From: Nocardia uniformis NBRC 13702
GTDB lineage: Bacteria > Actinomycetota > Actinomycetes > Mycobacteriales > Mycobacteriaceae
Assembly (NCBI RefSeq): GCF_001613345.1
Contig: NZ_BDCE01000104.1
Location: 1 to 37,095 of the forward strand
DNA length: 37,095 nucleotides
Reading direction: 5' to 3'
The position numbers were made by a program, and so were the translations under genes. Below the pieces are notes generated by a model. The model was not told the DNA's origin, made no database searches, and saw only the letters and a list, made by a program, of their open reading frames with translations. Positions 24,939 through 33,825 of the stretch are shown one piece after another (positions within the stretch are counted from its first letter, which is position 1; each line of letters starts with the position of its first letter).

Positions 24939-26074
24939 GCTCCTACCACCGAGCGGGCGACGACAACCCGCATGATTTCGTTCGTACCTTCGAGAATCTG
25001 GTGCACCCGCAGATCGCGGACGATCTTCTCGACTCCGTATTCAGCCAGATAGCCGTAGCCGCCGTGCAATTGCAGGGCCTTGTTCGCCACCTCGAATCCG
25101 GCGTCGGTGGTGAAGCGCTTGGCCATGGCGCACAGCTCCACCTTGTCGTCGGCATCGGCGTCGAGGGCGGCGGCGGCCCGCCACAGCAGCGTGCGGGCGG
25201 CTTCCAGGGAGGTGCGCATATCGGCGAGTTCGAATTGCAGGGCTGGATTGTCCAGCAGCCGCGCTCCGAAGGCCTTGCGCTGCGCCAGATATGCGACGGA
25301 CTTGTCGAGCGCGGACTGTCCACCGCCCAGCGAGCAGGCGGCGATATTGAGCCGTCCGCCATTGAGCCCGTTCATGGCGATGCGGAACCCATTGCCCTCG
25401 GCGCCGAGCAGGTTGGCGGCGGGTACCCGGGCATTGTCGAGAATGACCTGGCGGGTGGGCTGTGCGTTCCAGCCCATCTTCTTCTCATTGGCTCCGAAGG
25501 AGATGCCCGGAGTGTCGGCCGGGACGATGAAGGCGGAGATGCCCCGCGCTCCGGCATCACCGGTGCGGGCCATGACCACGTAGACATCGGTACTGCCCGC
25601 ACCGGAGATGAACTGCTTGACGCCGGTGAGCAGGTAGTCTTCACCGTCGCGGACGGCCTTGGTGGACAGGCCCGCGGCATCGGAGCCGACACCCGGTTCG
25701 GTGAGCGCGTAGCTGCCCAGCAGATCCATGGACGTCAGGCCCGGCAACCACCGATTGCGTTGTGCCTCATCGCCATAGCTGTCGATCATCCACGCGACCA
25801 TATTGTGGATGGAGATATAGGCGGCGATGGCCGGGCAGCCGGTGGACAGCTGCTCGAAGATGCGCACCGCATCCAACCGCCGCAGCCCCGAGCCACCCAC
25901 ATCCTCGCGAATGTAGATGCCGCCCATACCGAGTGATCCGGCCTTGCGCACCACATCGATCGGAAAGTGCTTCTGCTCATCCCATTCCAGTGCGTTGGGG
26001 GCGAGCAGCTCGTCGGCAAAGGAGCGGGCGGTCTCCACGATCGCCTTTTCGTCGTCGTCGAGTGCGAACATCAT
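24932..26074 (-). CDS. Acyl-CoA dehydrogenase (isobutyryl-CoA)
   Basis: FAD enzyme that oxidises isobutyryl-CoA to methacrylyl-CoA, judged by context (380 aa). The three ACAD domains are present. The FAD-binding motif YALTEPGVGSDA starts near 122. FISGAGSTDVYVVMAR follows in the middle barrel. The catalytic base is E362 in ILEGTNEIMR. QLHGGYGY is the usual cofactor contact. The ATG at 26074 overlaps the mmsA stop by one base (TGATG), and a second ATG follows directly. Branched short-chain specificity resembles human ACAD8, but sequence reading alone cannot exclude 2-methylbutyryl-CoA. Confidence 0.92.
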   Translation of the reverse strand: MMFALDDDEKAIVETARSFADELLAPNALEWDEQKHFPIDVVRKAGSLGMGGIYIREDVGGSGLRRLDAVRIFEQLSTGCPAIAAYISIHNMVAWMIDSYGDEAQRNRWLPGLTSMDLLGSYALTEPGVGSDAAGLSTKAVRDGEDYLLTGVKQFISGAGSTDVYVVMARTGDAGARGISAFIVPADTPGISFGANEKKMGWNAQPTRQVILDNARVPAANLLGAEGNGFRIAMNGLNGGRLNIAACSLGGGQSALDKSVAYLAQRKAFGARLLDNPALQFELADMRTSLEAARTLLWRAAAALDADADDKVELCAMAKRFTTDAGFEVANKALQLHGGYGYLAEYGVEKIVRDLRVHQILEGTNEIMRVVVARSVVGAA

Positions 26075-27600
26075 CAGTCCATCGTCGGGATGACGAAGGC
26101 ATTGGCGGCGGAGCCGCCCGACAGCACAGTTCCGTTCTTTACTCCTCCCGGCCAACGCTGCGTCACCGTCTTGGTCTTGGTGTAGAAGCGGATGGAGTCG
26201 GGTCCGTGCTGGTTGAGATCGCCGAAGCCGGAACGCTTCCAGCCACCGAAGGTGTGGTACGCGATCGGTACCGGAATCGGAACATTGATGCCGACCATGC
26301 CAACCTGCACCCGGGCCGCGAAGTCGCGAGCGGTATCGCCGTCGCGGGTGAAGATCGCTACACCATTGCCGTATTCGTGCTCGTTCGGCAGCTTCAGCGC
26401 CTCTTCGTAATCCTTGGCGCGCACCAGCTCCAGCACCGGTCCGAAGATCTCCTCCTTGTAGATCCGCATCTGCGGGGTCACATGGTCGAACAGCGTCGCG
26501 CCAACGAAGAATCCGCCCTCAGCGCCCGCGACCTCGACGCCGCGACCGTCGACCACCAGCTCCGCGCCCTCGTCGACACCGACCTGGATGTAGTTGTTCA
26601 CCCGGTCCACGCCGTCCAGGCCGACCAGTGGGCCGAAGTCCGCGCCCGGATCGTCGGAGCGGCCGACATTGAGCTTGTCGATGCGCTCGATCAGCTTGGC
26701 GCGCAGGCGATCCGCGGTCTCCTCACCAACCGGCACGGCGACCGAAAGGGCCATGCAGCGCTCACCGGCGGAACCGTACCCCGCACCGATGAGCTGATCG
26801 GCCACATCGTCGAGGTCGGCGTCGGGCATGACGATCGCGTGGTTCTTCGCGCCGCCGAAGCACTGCGCGCGCTTGCCGTGCGCGCTGGCGGTCTCGTAGA
26901 TGTACTGCGCGATGGGTGTGGAACCGACGAAGCCGACGGCCTTGATGCGCTCGTCGCGCAGCAGTACGTCCACGGCCACCTTATCGCCGTTGACCACGTT
27001 GAATACACCTGCGGGCAAACCGGCCTCGAGGAACAGTTCGGCCAGGCGCAGCGGTACGGAGGGGTCGCGCTCGGAGGGCTTGAGAATGAAGGCGTTACCG
27101 CACGCCAGTGCTGGACCGGCCTTCCACAGCGGGATCATGGCCGGGAAGTTGAACGGGGTAATACCCGCGACGACACCGAGCGGCTGGCGCATGGAGTACA
27201 CGTCGATACCGGTGCCCGCGCTCTCGGTGTACTCGCCCTTGAGCAGATGCGGTATGCCGGTGGCGAATTCGATGACCTCGAGGCCGCGCTGAATATCGCC
27301 CTTGGCATCGGGAATGGTCTTGCCGTGTTCGGCCGACAGCAGTGCGGCCAAGGAATCCATATCGTCCTGCACCAGGGTCAGGAACTTCATCAGCACGCGG
27401 GCGCGCTTCTGCGGATTCCACGCGGCCCACTCCAACTGCGCCTCGGCGGCATTGGCGATGACGGCCTCGACCTCGGCGGCGCTCGCGAGGGGCACCCGGG
27501 CCTGCACCTGCCCGCTGCTCGGATTGTAGACGTCGCCGAAGTTGCCGGACTTCCCGGAAACGTGCTGCCCGCCGATGAAGTGGGTGAGTTCGCGAACCAT
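26074..27600 (-). CDS. mmsA: Methylmalonate-semialdehyde dehydrogenase (CoA-acylating)
   Basis: Converts methylmalonate semialdehyde, NAD+ and CoA to propionyl-CoA and CO2, the last step of this pathway (508 aa). It is an aldehyde dehydrogenase fold with N151 in ITPFNFP, the nucleotide segment KPSERDP, and the catalytic cysteine C282 in GSAGERCMAL. AQCFGGAKNHAIVMPDAD is typical of the CoA-acylating MMSDH group, in which the glutamate of hydrolytic aldehyde dehydrogenases is absent. The ATG at 27600 has AAAGGA before it. It is the first gene of the operon and divergent from icmF. Confidence 0.95.
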   Translation of the reverse strand: MVRELTHFIGGQHVSGKSGNFGDVYNPSSGQVQARVPLASAAEVEAVIANAAEAQLEWAAWNPQKRARVLMKFLTLVQDDMDSLAALLSAEHGKTIPDAKGDIQRGLEVIEFATGIPHLLKGEYTESAGTGIDVYSMRQPLGVVAGITPFNFPAMIPLWKAGPALACGNAFILKPSERDPSVPLRLAELFLEAGLPAGVFNVVNGDKVAVDVLLRDERIKAVGFVGSTPIAQYIYETASAHGKRAQCFGGAKNHAIVMPDADLDDVADQLIGAGYGSAGERCMALSVAVPVGEETADRLRAKLIERIDKLNVGRSDDPGADFGPLVGLDGVDRVNNYIQVGVDEGAELVVDGRGVEVAGAEGGFFVGATLFDHVTPQMRIYKEEIFGPVLELVRAKDYEEALKLPNEHEYGNGVAIFTRDGDTARDFAARVQVGMVGINVPIPVPIAYHTFGGWKRSGFGDLNQHGPDSIRFYTKTKTVTQRWPGGVKNGTVLSGGSAANAFVIPTMD

Positions 27601-27664
27601 GCCAGTCCTTTTTCTTGCCGTAGACACTGCCTCTCGCGCTGACCGCGCGATACATGGCGATCCT

Positions 27665-27684
27665 ATAGTTGGACATCCAACTAT
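27665..27684. promoter_or_regulatory. 20-bp palindromic operator
   Basis: ATAGTTGGA and TCCAACTAT are perfect inverted 9-bp arms around CA, 65 bp before the mmsA start. Half-sites with 8 of 9 matches recur at 27762-27770 (TCCTACTAT) and 27769-27777 (ATTTGGACA; compare AGTTGGACA), close to icmF. The arrangement suggests one dimeric regulator, perhaps TetR or GntR type, that acts on both genes. The regulator is not encoded next to it. Confidence 0.65.
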
Positions 27685-27688
27685 TGAC

Positions 27689-27704
27689 TGTGGGATAGCT
27701 CACA
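27689..27704. promoter_or_regulatory. CRP/GlxR-type cAMP receptor site
   Basis: TGTGGGATAGCTCACA matches the consensus TGTGANNTANNTCACA at all fixed positions but one. It lies 4 bp beside the 20-bp palindrome between mmsA and icmF. A site of this kind would link valine use to cAMP and carbon status. Confidence 0.6.
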
Positions 27705-27755
27705 GATACACGAGCGCGGCCCTGGCGGTGTGTTCGGAATCACTCTAGAGTTGTT

Positions 27756-27785
27756 TTGACGTCCTACTATTTGGACACCTACAGA
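27756..27785 (+). promoter_or_regulatory. Candidate icmF promoter
   Basis: TTGACG (27756-27761) and TACAGA (27780-27785) are 18 bp apart. The operator half-sites at 27762-27777 fall in the spacer, which would suit repression. Confidence 0.4.
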
Positions 27786-27805
27786 ATCTCTCCGCGGAGG
27801 ATGCG

Positions 27806-30800
27806 ATGGTCGACCTGCACACCCCGGCCAACCCGGTGCGGTTCGTCACCGCGGCGGCCCTGTTCGACGGCCACGACGCGGCCATCAACATCATGCGGCG
27901 GATATTGCAATCGCAGGGGGCCGAGGTCATTCATCTGGGACACAACCGGGCGGTGAGCGAGGTGGTCGATGCCGCGCTCACCGAGGATGTGCAGGGAGTG
28001 GCGGTCAGCTCCTATCAGGGCGGCCATATCGAGTACTTCGAGTACCTGGCGCAGGCGCTGCGGGAAGCCGGAGCCGGACATGTGCGGATCTTCGGTGGGG
28101 GCGGCGGCGTCATCATTGCCGAGGAGATCGCCCGGCTGGCCGAAGCGGGAGTCACCATCTTCTCCCCGGAGGATGGGCAGCGGCTCGGCTTGCCGGGGAT
28201 GATCAATCAGCTGATTCGGACCTGCGATGTGGATCTGGCGACCTCGCCGGTACCGGTGGAGCGGGTGCTCGCCGGCGAGCGGGCGGCACTGGCGCGGACG
28301 CTGACGTGCTTACAGCAGGGTGCCCTGACCGCGGCGGATTCGGAAGCTTTGAACACCGCGGCTGCCCAGCGCCGAGTGCCGGTCCTCGGCATTACCGGAA
28401 CCGGCGGCTCCGGAAAGTCCTCTCTCACCGATGAATTGGTGCGGCGGCTGCGCAGCGATCAGCAGGACAAACTGCGGGTCGCGGTGCTGGCGGTCGATCC
28501 GACCCGGCGGCGCGGCGGTGGGGCGCTGCTGGGCGATCGCATTCGAATGAATGCCCTCGACGGAGACCACATCTTCTTCCGTTCCCTCGCCACGCGTGGT
28601 GAGCGGGAGGTGCCGAACAATATCGACGGCATGATCACCGCCTGCAAGGCAGCCGGATTCGACCTCGTCATCCTGGAGACGCCGGGTATCGGGCAGGGCG
28701 ACACCGCCATTGCCGACCATGTGGACGTCTCGCTGTATGTCATGACACCGGAATTCGGCGCGGCCTCACAGCTCGAGAAGATCGATATGCTCGATTTCGC
28801 GGATGTGGTGGCCATCAATAAGTTCGAGCGGCGCGGCGCGGCGGACGCACTGCGGGATGTCTCCCGACAGCTGGTGCGCAATCGGGAGGCATTCCACGCC
28901 TCGCCGGAGGATATGCCGGTATTCGGCACCAGCGCGGCCACTTTCAACGATGACGGTGTGACGGCGCTCTACCAGCATCTGAGCACACTGCTCACCGAGC
29001 ACGGACTTGCGCTGGAACCGGGTGCGCTGCCACGTGTGAACACCCGCGCGTCAACGCGATTCGCGCAGGTCATTCCGCCCGCGCGGGTGCGGTACCTGGC
29101 GGAGATCGCCGAGGCGGTGCGCGGCTACCACGCCGAGACCGGGCGGCAGGCGGTGGCGGCGCAGCGGGTGCAGCGCTTCGAGATGGTGCTCGACGAGCTG
29201 GGGGTGGATTCCGGCCAAAAGCACGCCGGAATGACGGGGGCGGATGCGGCAACCGGGGCGGCGGGGGCTACAGCCGGGGCGGTGGGCGCTGCGACGGGGG
29301 CGGCGGCGGCCGTGAGCGAGTTGCTCGAGCGAGCCCGGGGCGAACTGTCGCCGGAAAACGCCGCACTGCTTGCCGAATGGCCCGCCGTCGCGGAGTCGTA
29401 CCGGGGCGAGGAACAGGTGGTGCGGGTGCGCGATCGCGAGATCCGCACCGTGCTGCGCCGCGAGACGCTGTCGGGCAATTCGGTATCGCGGGTAGCGCTC
29501 CCCCGCTACACCGATCACGGTGAGCTGCTGCGATTCCTGCGGGCGGAGAATCTGCCCGGTCGGTTCCCGTTCACCGGCGGCGTATTCCTGTTCAAGCGCG
29601 ACAATGAGGATCCGGCGCGTATGTTCGCCGGTGAGGGTGATGCCTTCCGCACCAATCGTCGGTTCAAGGTGCTGTCCGAACACGCTGATGCCAAACGGCT
29701 TTCCACAGCCTTCGATTCGGTGACGCTGTACGGTCACGATCCCGCCGAGCGACCCGATGTGTACGGCAAGGTCGGCACCTCCGGTGTCTCCATCGCGACC
29801 CTCGACGATATGAGGGCGCTCTACGACGGCTTCGACCTGGACTCCCCCACCACCTCGGTATCCATGACCATCAATGGTCCCGCGCCGACCATCCTCGCCT
29901 ACTTCCTCAATACGGCGATCGACCAAGCGCTGGAACAGTTCTCGGTCGCCGAGGGCCGCGAACCCACCGCCGAGGAGGCCGCCGAGCTCCGGGCGAAAAC
30001 CCTCGCCACCGTGCGCGGCACGGTACAGGCCGATATTCTCAAGGAGGACCAGGGCCAGAACACCTGCATCTTCTCCACCGAGTTCAGCCTGCGCATGATG
30101 GCCGATATCCAGGAATGGTTCGTGCGCAATAGTGTTCGCAACTTCTACTCGGTATCCATCTCCGGCTATCACATTGCCGAGGCGGGTGCGAACCCGATCA
30201 GCCAGCTCGCCTTCACGCTCTCGAATGGATTCACCTATGTGGAGGCGTATTTGGCGCGCGGTATGCATATCGACGACTTCGCGCCGAATCTGTCGTTCTT
30301 CTTCTCCAATGGGATGGATGCCGAGTACTCGGTGATCGGCCGAGTCGCGCGGCGCATCTGGGCAATCGCCATGCGCGATAAGTACGGGGCCAATGAGCGC
30401 TCGCAGAAGCTCAAGTACCACGTCCAGACCTCCGGGCGGTCACTGCACGCACAGGAGATGAGTTTCAACGATATTCGCACCACCCTGCAGGCACTCATCG
30501 CCATCTACGACAACTGCAACAGCCTGCACACCAATGCCTACGACGAGGCCGTCACCACGCCCACCGCGGAATCGGTGCGGCGCGCCCTGGCCATCCAGTT
30601 GATCATCAACCGGGAGTGGGGGCTGGCCATGAACGAGAATCCCCTGCAGGGCAGCTTCATTGTCGACGAGCTCACCGACCTCGTCGAAGAGGCGGTACTC
30701 ATCGAATTCGAGCGGATCAGCGAGCGCGGCGGTGTGCTCGGAGCCATGGAGACCGGCTATCAGCGCGGCCGTATCCAGGACGAATCCATGCGCTACGAGC

Positions 30801-31111
30801 ACCGCAAACACGATGGCAGCCTGCCGATCATCGGCGTCAATACCTTCCGCAACGAAAACGGCGAGGAGTATCGGGTGCTCGAGCTCGCCCGCGGCACCGA
30901 GGACGAGAAGCAATCGCAGCTGCGACGCGTCCGCGAATTCACCGAACAGCACCGCGACGAGGCACATGCGGCCCTGGCCCGGCTCGAGGCGGCGGCCCGC
31001 GGTGACGACAATGTCTTCGAGGTGCTCATGGACGCGGCCCGCGTGTGCACGCTGCAACAGATCACCGATGCGTTCTTCACCGTGGGGGGTCAGTACCGGC
31101 GCAACGTCTGA
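27806..31111 (+). CDS. icmF: Fused isobutyryl-CoA mutase IcmF
   Basis: Adenosylcobalamin enzyme that interconverts isobutyryl-CoA and butyryl-CoA, with its own G-protein chaperone (1101 aa). The B12-binding domain is at 1-140, with D21-x-H23 in DGHDAAIN. The MeaI-type GTPase is at about 190-440: Walker A GTGGSGKSS, LETPGIGQGD and the base motif NKFE (about 337). The mutase barrel runs from about 530 to the end. GGAGG lies 5 nt before the ATG at 27806. Odd feature: residues 467-477 (VDSGQKHAGMT) are encoded by a half-copy of the dispersed repeat seen at 13.2 kb. An Ala/Gly/Thr stretch rich in GGG codons follows, to about 502. Both lie in the linker between GTPase and mutase, and the reading frame is kept. 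It is divergent from the mmsA operon. Confidence 0.94.
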   Translation: MVDLHTPANPVRFVTAAALFDGHDAAINIMRRILQSQGAEVIHLGHNRAVSEVVDAALTEDVQGVAVSSYQGGHIEYFEYLAQALREAGAGHVRIFGGGGGVIIAEEIARLAEAGVTIFSPEDGQRLGLPGMINQLIRTCDVDLATSPVPVERVLAGERAALARTLTCLQQGALTAADSEALNTAAAQRRVPVLGITGTGGSGKSSLTDELVRRLRSDQQDKLRVAVLAVDPTRRRGGGALLGDRIRMNALDGDHIFFRSLATRGEREVPNNIDGMITACKAAGFDLVILETPGIGQGDTAIADHVDVSLYVMTPEFGAASQLEKIDMLDFADVVAINKFERRGAADALRDVSRQLVRNREAFHASPEDMPVFGTSAATFNDDGVTALYQHLSTLLTEHGLALEPGALPRVNTRASTRFAQVIPPARVRYLAEIAEAVRGYHAETGRQAVAAQRVQRFEMVLDELGVDSGQKHAGMTGADAATGAAGATAGAVGAATGAAAAVSELLERARGELSPENAALLAEWPAVAESYRGEEQVVRVRDREIRTVLRRETLSGNSVSRVALPRYTDHGELLRFLRAENLPGRFPFTGGVFLFKRDNEDPARMFAGEGDAFRTNRRFKVLSEHADAKRLSTAFDSVTLYGHDPAERPDVYGKVGTSGVSIATLDDMRALYDGFDLDSPTTSVSMTINGPAPTILAYFLNTAIDQALEQFSVAEGREPTAEEAAELRAKTLATVRGTVQADILKEDQGQNTCIFSTEFSLRMMADIQEWFVRNSVRNFYSVSISGYHIAEAGANPISQLAFTLSNGFTYVEAYLARGMHIDDFAPNLSFFFSNGMDAEYSVIGRVARRIWAIAMRDKYGANERSQKLKYHVQTSGRSLHAQEMSFNDIRTTLQALIAIYDNCNSLHTNAYDEAVTTPTAESVRRALAIQLIINREWGLAMNENPLQGSFIVDELTDLVEEAVLIEFERISERGGVLGAMETGYQRGRIQDESMRYEHRKHDGSLPIIGVNTFRNENGEEYRVLELARGTEDEKQSQLRRVREFTEQHRDEAHAALARLEAAARGDDNVFEVLMDAARVCTLQQITDAFFTVGGQYRRNV
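29204..29236 (+). repeat. Repeat half-copy inside icmF
   Basis: These 33 bases are identical to 13227-13259, the right arm and flank of the complete palindromic repeat. They include GGCCAAAAGCACGCCGGA. Here only one arm is present, and it is translated as VDSGQKHAGMT. A GC-rich run of GCG and GGG codons follows to about 29311. Confidence 0.9.
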
Positions 31112-31179
31112 TTCGGGCTCGCGGACCACCTGGGAAGTGCGACAATCCGCTTCGAGCCGACCGGGACGGAAGGGACATC

Positions 31180-32256
31180 ATGGACCTGACGGGAATGACT
31201 GTCGTCGATGCGCACATCCATCAGTGGGATCCGCTGAGCACGCCCCGCGAGTTCAGCGGTTTAGCGAAACTCTTCCGCTACCTGCCGATTCCACTGGACG
31301 TTGCCAAGAAGCTGGCCCCCAAACTCGACCGCGAATTCGTCGGAGATCCCGAACCCTTCATTCACCCCTACCTGCCCGCTGACTACCGCACCGATGTGGG
31401 CGATGTCCCCGTCGAGGCGATTGTCCACATCGAGGTCGAATGGTCGGGTAAAGGCCAATTGGCGCCCGCCAATGAAACCCGCTGGGTGGCCAGCCTCCCC
31501 TTCGGGGTCGATACCCCGGCGCTGGGCGCGATCGTCGGTGCCGGCGACCCCACCGCGCCCGGCTTCGCCGAACTCCTCGACGCCCACCAATCCGCCTCCC
31601 CACTCTTCCGAGGCATCCGCACCCGCGTCGAATACCACCCCGATAAGCACATTCGCGGCCACAACCGCCCACCCGGCGTGCTGGCGACCCCTGCCTTCCT
31701 CGAAGGCTTCGGGGTACTCGCCGAACGAAAACTCTCCTTCGAAGCATGGGTCTACTCGCACCAGATCCCCGAGGTGACGGCGCTGGCCCGCCGCTACCCC
31801 GACGTCACCATCATCCTGAACCATCTGGGCACGCCCGCGGGTATTTTCGGCCCGGTGGGTAGGGAGACGGGAAAGAACCCCGGTCAGCGTCGCGAACTCT
31901 TCCTGACGTGGCGCGACGACCTCACCGCCCTGGCGACGCACCCCAATGTGGTGGCCAAGATCAGCGGTCTGATGATGCCCATCCTCGGCCACCCCGTGCC
32001 GCCCCGCGGGGAACCGACACCGGTACCCGTACTGCTGGAGCGCATCTCGCCGATGCTGCACCACGCTCTCGACGTGTTCGGCGCGGACCGCCTGATCTGG
32101 GGCTCCAATTTCCCGGTGGACAAACCGATTACGACCATCGGCAATGCCGCCGAAGCGATCGCTACCGCCCTGACCGACCACGGCGCGGATGCCACCGCAC
32201 TCGATCAGGTCTTCCGCACGAATGCCCAGCGGCTCTACAACCTCGCCGATTTCTAA
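31180..32256 (+). CDS. Amidohydrolase (TIM-barrel metal-dependent hydrolase)
   Basis: A predicted hydrolase of the amidohydrolase_2 family, which includes lactonases and decarboxylases (358 aa). H12 and H14 in DAHIHQWDP are the metal-binding HxH. Further conserved elements are ILNHLGTP (barrel histidine) and the C-terminal WGSNFPVD with the metal or catalytic aspartate. An unusual basic and aromatic segment (residues about 30-50) follows the HxH. The ATG at 31180 has GGAAGGGAC directly before it. It lies 68 bp after icmF and only 6 bp from the convergent stop of the monooxygenase. A lactonase would suit a pathway that has a Baeyer-Villiger enzyme, but this is inference. Confidence 0.82.
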   Translation: MDLTGMTVVDAHIHQWDPLSTPREFSGLAKLFRYLPIPLDVAKKLAPKLDREFVGDPEPFIHPYLPADYRTDVGDVPVEAIVHIEVEWSGKGQLAPANETRWVASLPFGVDTPALGAIVGAGDPTAPGFAELLDAHQSASPLFRGIRTRVEYHPDKHIRGHNRPPGVLATPAFLEGFGVLAERKLSFEAWVYSHQIPEVTALARRYPDVTIILNHLGTPAGIFGPVGRETGKNPGQRRELFLTWRDDLTALATHPNVVAKISGLMMPILGHPVPPRGEPTPVPVLLERISPMLHHALDVFGADRLIWGSNFPVDKPITTIGNAAEAIATALTDHGADATALDQVFRTNAQRLYNLADF

Positions 32257-32262
32257 CCAAGA

Positions 32263-33825
32263 TCAGCGCACGGCTTCGCGGCGCGGGGGACGTGAGCGGC
32301 GGGGTTGCTCGGCGAGTTTGTCGAACCGGTAGTTGTCCAGGTCGAAGTGGCCCGCCCGCCAGGCCGCTTCGACGGTGCTCATCGGCTTGAGCGGGACGTC
32401 GCCGTTCTTGTCGAAGTAGTAGCTATTGGCCAGGGTGCAGCTCTCCTGCCAGAACACCTGGGTACCACGGCGATTCAGCATCTCCTGGAAGAAGCGCTCA
32501 TTGGCTTCCGGGGTGACTTCGGCCTGTGTCGCCCGCTGCCGTCGCGCGTGCCGCAGCACGCGCAAGATATGGCGCGTCTGCATTTCGATCAGGGTGAAGT
32601 ACGAGGAACCGTTGTAGCCGTATGGGCCGATAATGCTGAAGAAGTTGGGGAAGCCGGGCACACTGACCCCCTCATAGGCCTGTAGGCGGTGCTTGTCCCA
32701 CCAATCCTCCAGTCGCTCACCGTCTTTGCCGTGCAGGTCGAAGGTGGGCATATTGCCGGATTCCATCACCTTGAAGCCGGTCGCCATAATCAGGACATCG
32801 ACCTCGTGATGCGCACCGGTGTGGGTGCGGAGGCCGGTTTCGGTGACTTCGGCGATGGCATCGGTTTCGAGGTAGACATTGTCGCGGTTGAAGGTGGCCA
32901 GGTAGTCGTTGGAGAAGCCGGGGCGTTTACAGCCGAGTGCGTAGCGAGGGGTGAGCTTGTCGCGGACGACCGGATCGTGGACCTGTTTGCGCAGGTGCGC
33001 GTGGCCGGTGCGTTCGCCCAGCTTCGAAATGGGCAGTACCCCGTAATAGTGAGCGCTCAGCGGGAAGGTGAGTTCCACGAAGGCCTGACTGGCTACCCGG
33101 GTGAGCAGTTTGCCACCGGGCAGGCGCATGAGCAGTTGCACCGGCGCCGGCAGTTCCCGATCGGGACGCGGTAGACACCAGATGGGGGTGCGCTGGAAAA
33201 CCGTCAGGTGTGCGGCATTCGGGGCGATCTCCGGAATCACCTGTATCGCGGAGGCGCCCGTACCGATAATGCCCACCCGCTTACCGGTCAGATCCTGATC
33301 ATGATCCCAGCGCGCGGTGTGCATGACGACGCCGGAGAACTGCTCCACGCCAGGGATTTCGGGCAGCTTCGGTCGGGTCAGGACGCCGGTCGCGCCGATC
33401 ATGTAGCGCGCGGTGATCTCGTCACCGTCAGCGGTGCGCAGCCGCCACAGGTGCAGGGTGTCGTCGTAGTCGGCGCGAGCGATGGTGGTGCCGAACCGGA
33501 TTCGGGGGCGCAGACCGTACTTGCCGACGCAGTACTCGGCGTACGCCTTCAGCTCCCGGCCCGGCGCGTACACCCGCGACCAGCTGTGCTGCTGTTCGAA
33601 CGAGTACTGGTAGCTGAAGGATGGAATATCCACGGCGATACCCGGATAGGTATTCCAATGCCAGGTGCCACCCACCCCGTCCGCGTCATCGACAATCAGG
33701 AAGTCGTCGAATCCGTTCTTGCGCAGCATGATCGCAAATCCGATGCCGGAGAATCCGGCGCCGACAATGACTATTTCGTGGTCGACGACGCTGGTTGTGG
33801 CCTTCTCGGATCCATTCGCGTTCAC
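32263..33825 (-). CDS. Baeyer-Villiger-type flavin monooxygenase
   Basis: FAD and NADPH-dependent monooxygenase (520 aa). The FAD Rossmann motif GAGFSG is at 22-27, then GGTWHWNTYPG. The Baeyer-Villiger fingerprint FSGVVMHTARWD begins at 163 and fits F-x-G-x3-H-x3-W. The NADPH motif GTGASA starts at 188, and MATGF is near the end of the fold. The enzyme should insert oxygen next to a ketone or oxidise a heteroatom; the substrate is unknown. The GTG at 33825 has GGAGGAG 5 nt upstream and overlaps the preceding stop by 4 bp. The longer open frame upstream belongs to the neighbouring gene region. The C-terminus is Arg/Pro-rich. Confidence 0.92.
   Translation of the reverse strand: MNANGSEKATTSVVDHEIVIVGAGFSGIGFAIMLRKNGFDDFLIVDDADGVGGTWHWNTYPGIAVDIPSFSYQYSFEQQHSWSRVYAPGRELKAYAEYCVGKYGLRPRIRFGTTIARADYDDTLHLWRLRTADGDEITARYMIGATGVLTRPKLPEIPGVEQFSGVVMHTARWDHDQDLTGKRVGIIGTGASAIQVIPEIAPNAAHLTVFQRTPIWCLPRPDRELPAPVQLLMRLPGGKLLTRVASQAFVELTFPLSAHYYGVLPISKLGERTGHAHLRKQVHDPVVRDKLTPRYALGCKRPGFSNDYLATFNRDNVYLETDAIAEVTETGLRTHTGAHHEVDVLIMATGFKVMESGNMPTFDLHGKDGERLEDWWDKHRLQAYEGVSVPGFPNFFSIIGPYGYNGSSYFTLIEMQTRHILRVLRHARRQRATQAEVTPEANERFFQEMLNRRGTQVFWQESCTLANSYYFDKNGDVPLKPMSTVEAAWRAGHFDLDNYRFDKLAEQPRRSRPPRREAVR

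Noticed and set aside
25762..27642. Plus-strand ORF of 626 codons opposite mmsA and the acyl-CoA dehydrogenase
   Set aside because: It is a shadow of two well-supported enzymes, with His/Arg/Gly-rich content and no recognisable motif.
29051..30421. Minus-strand ORF of 456 codons opposite icmF
   Set aside because: It is a shadow of the mutase domain.
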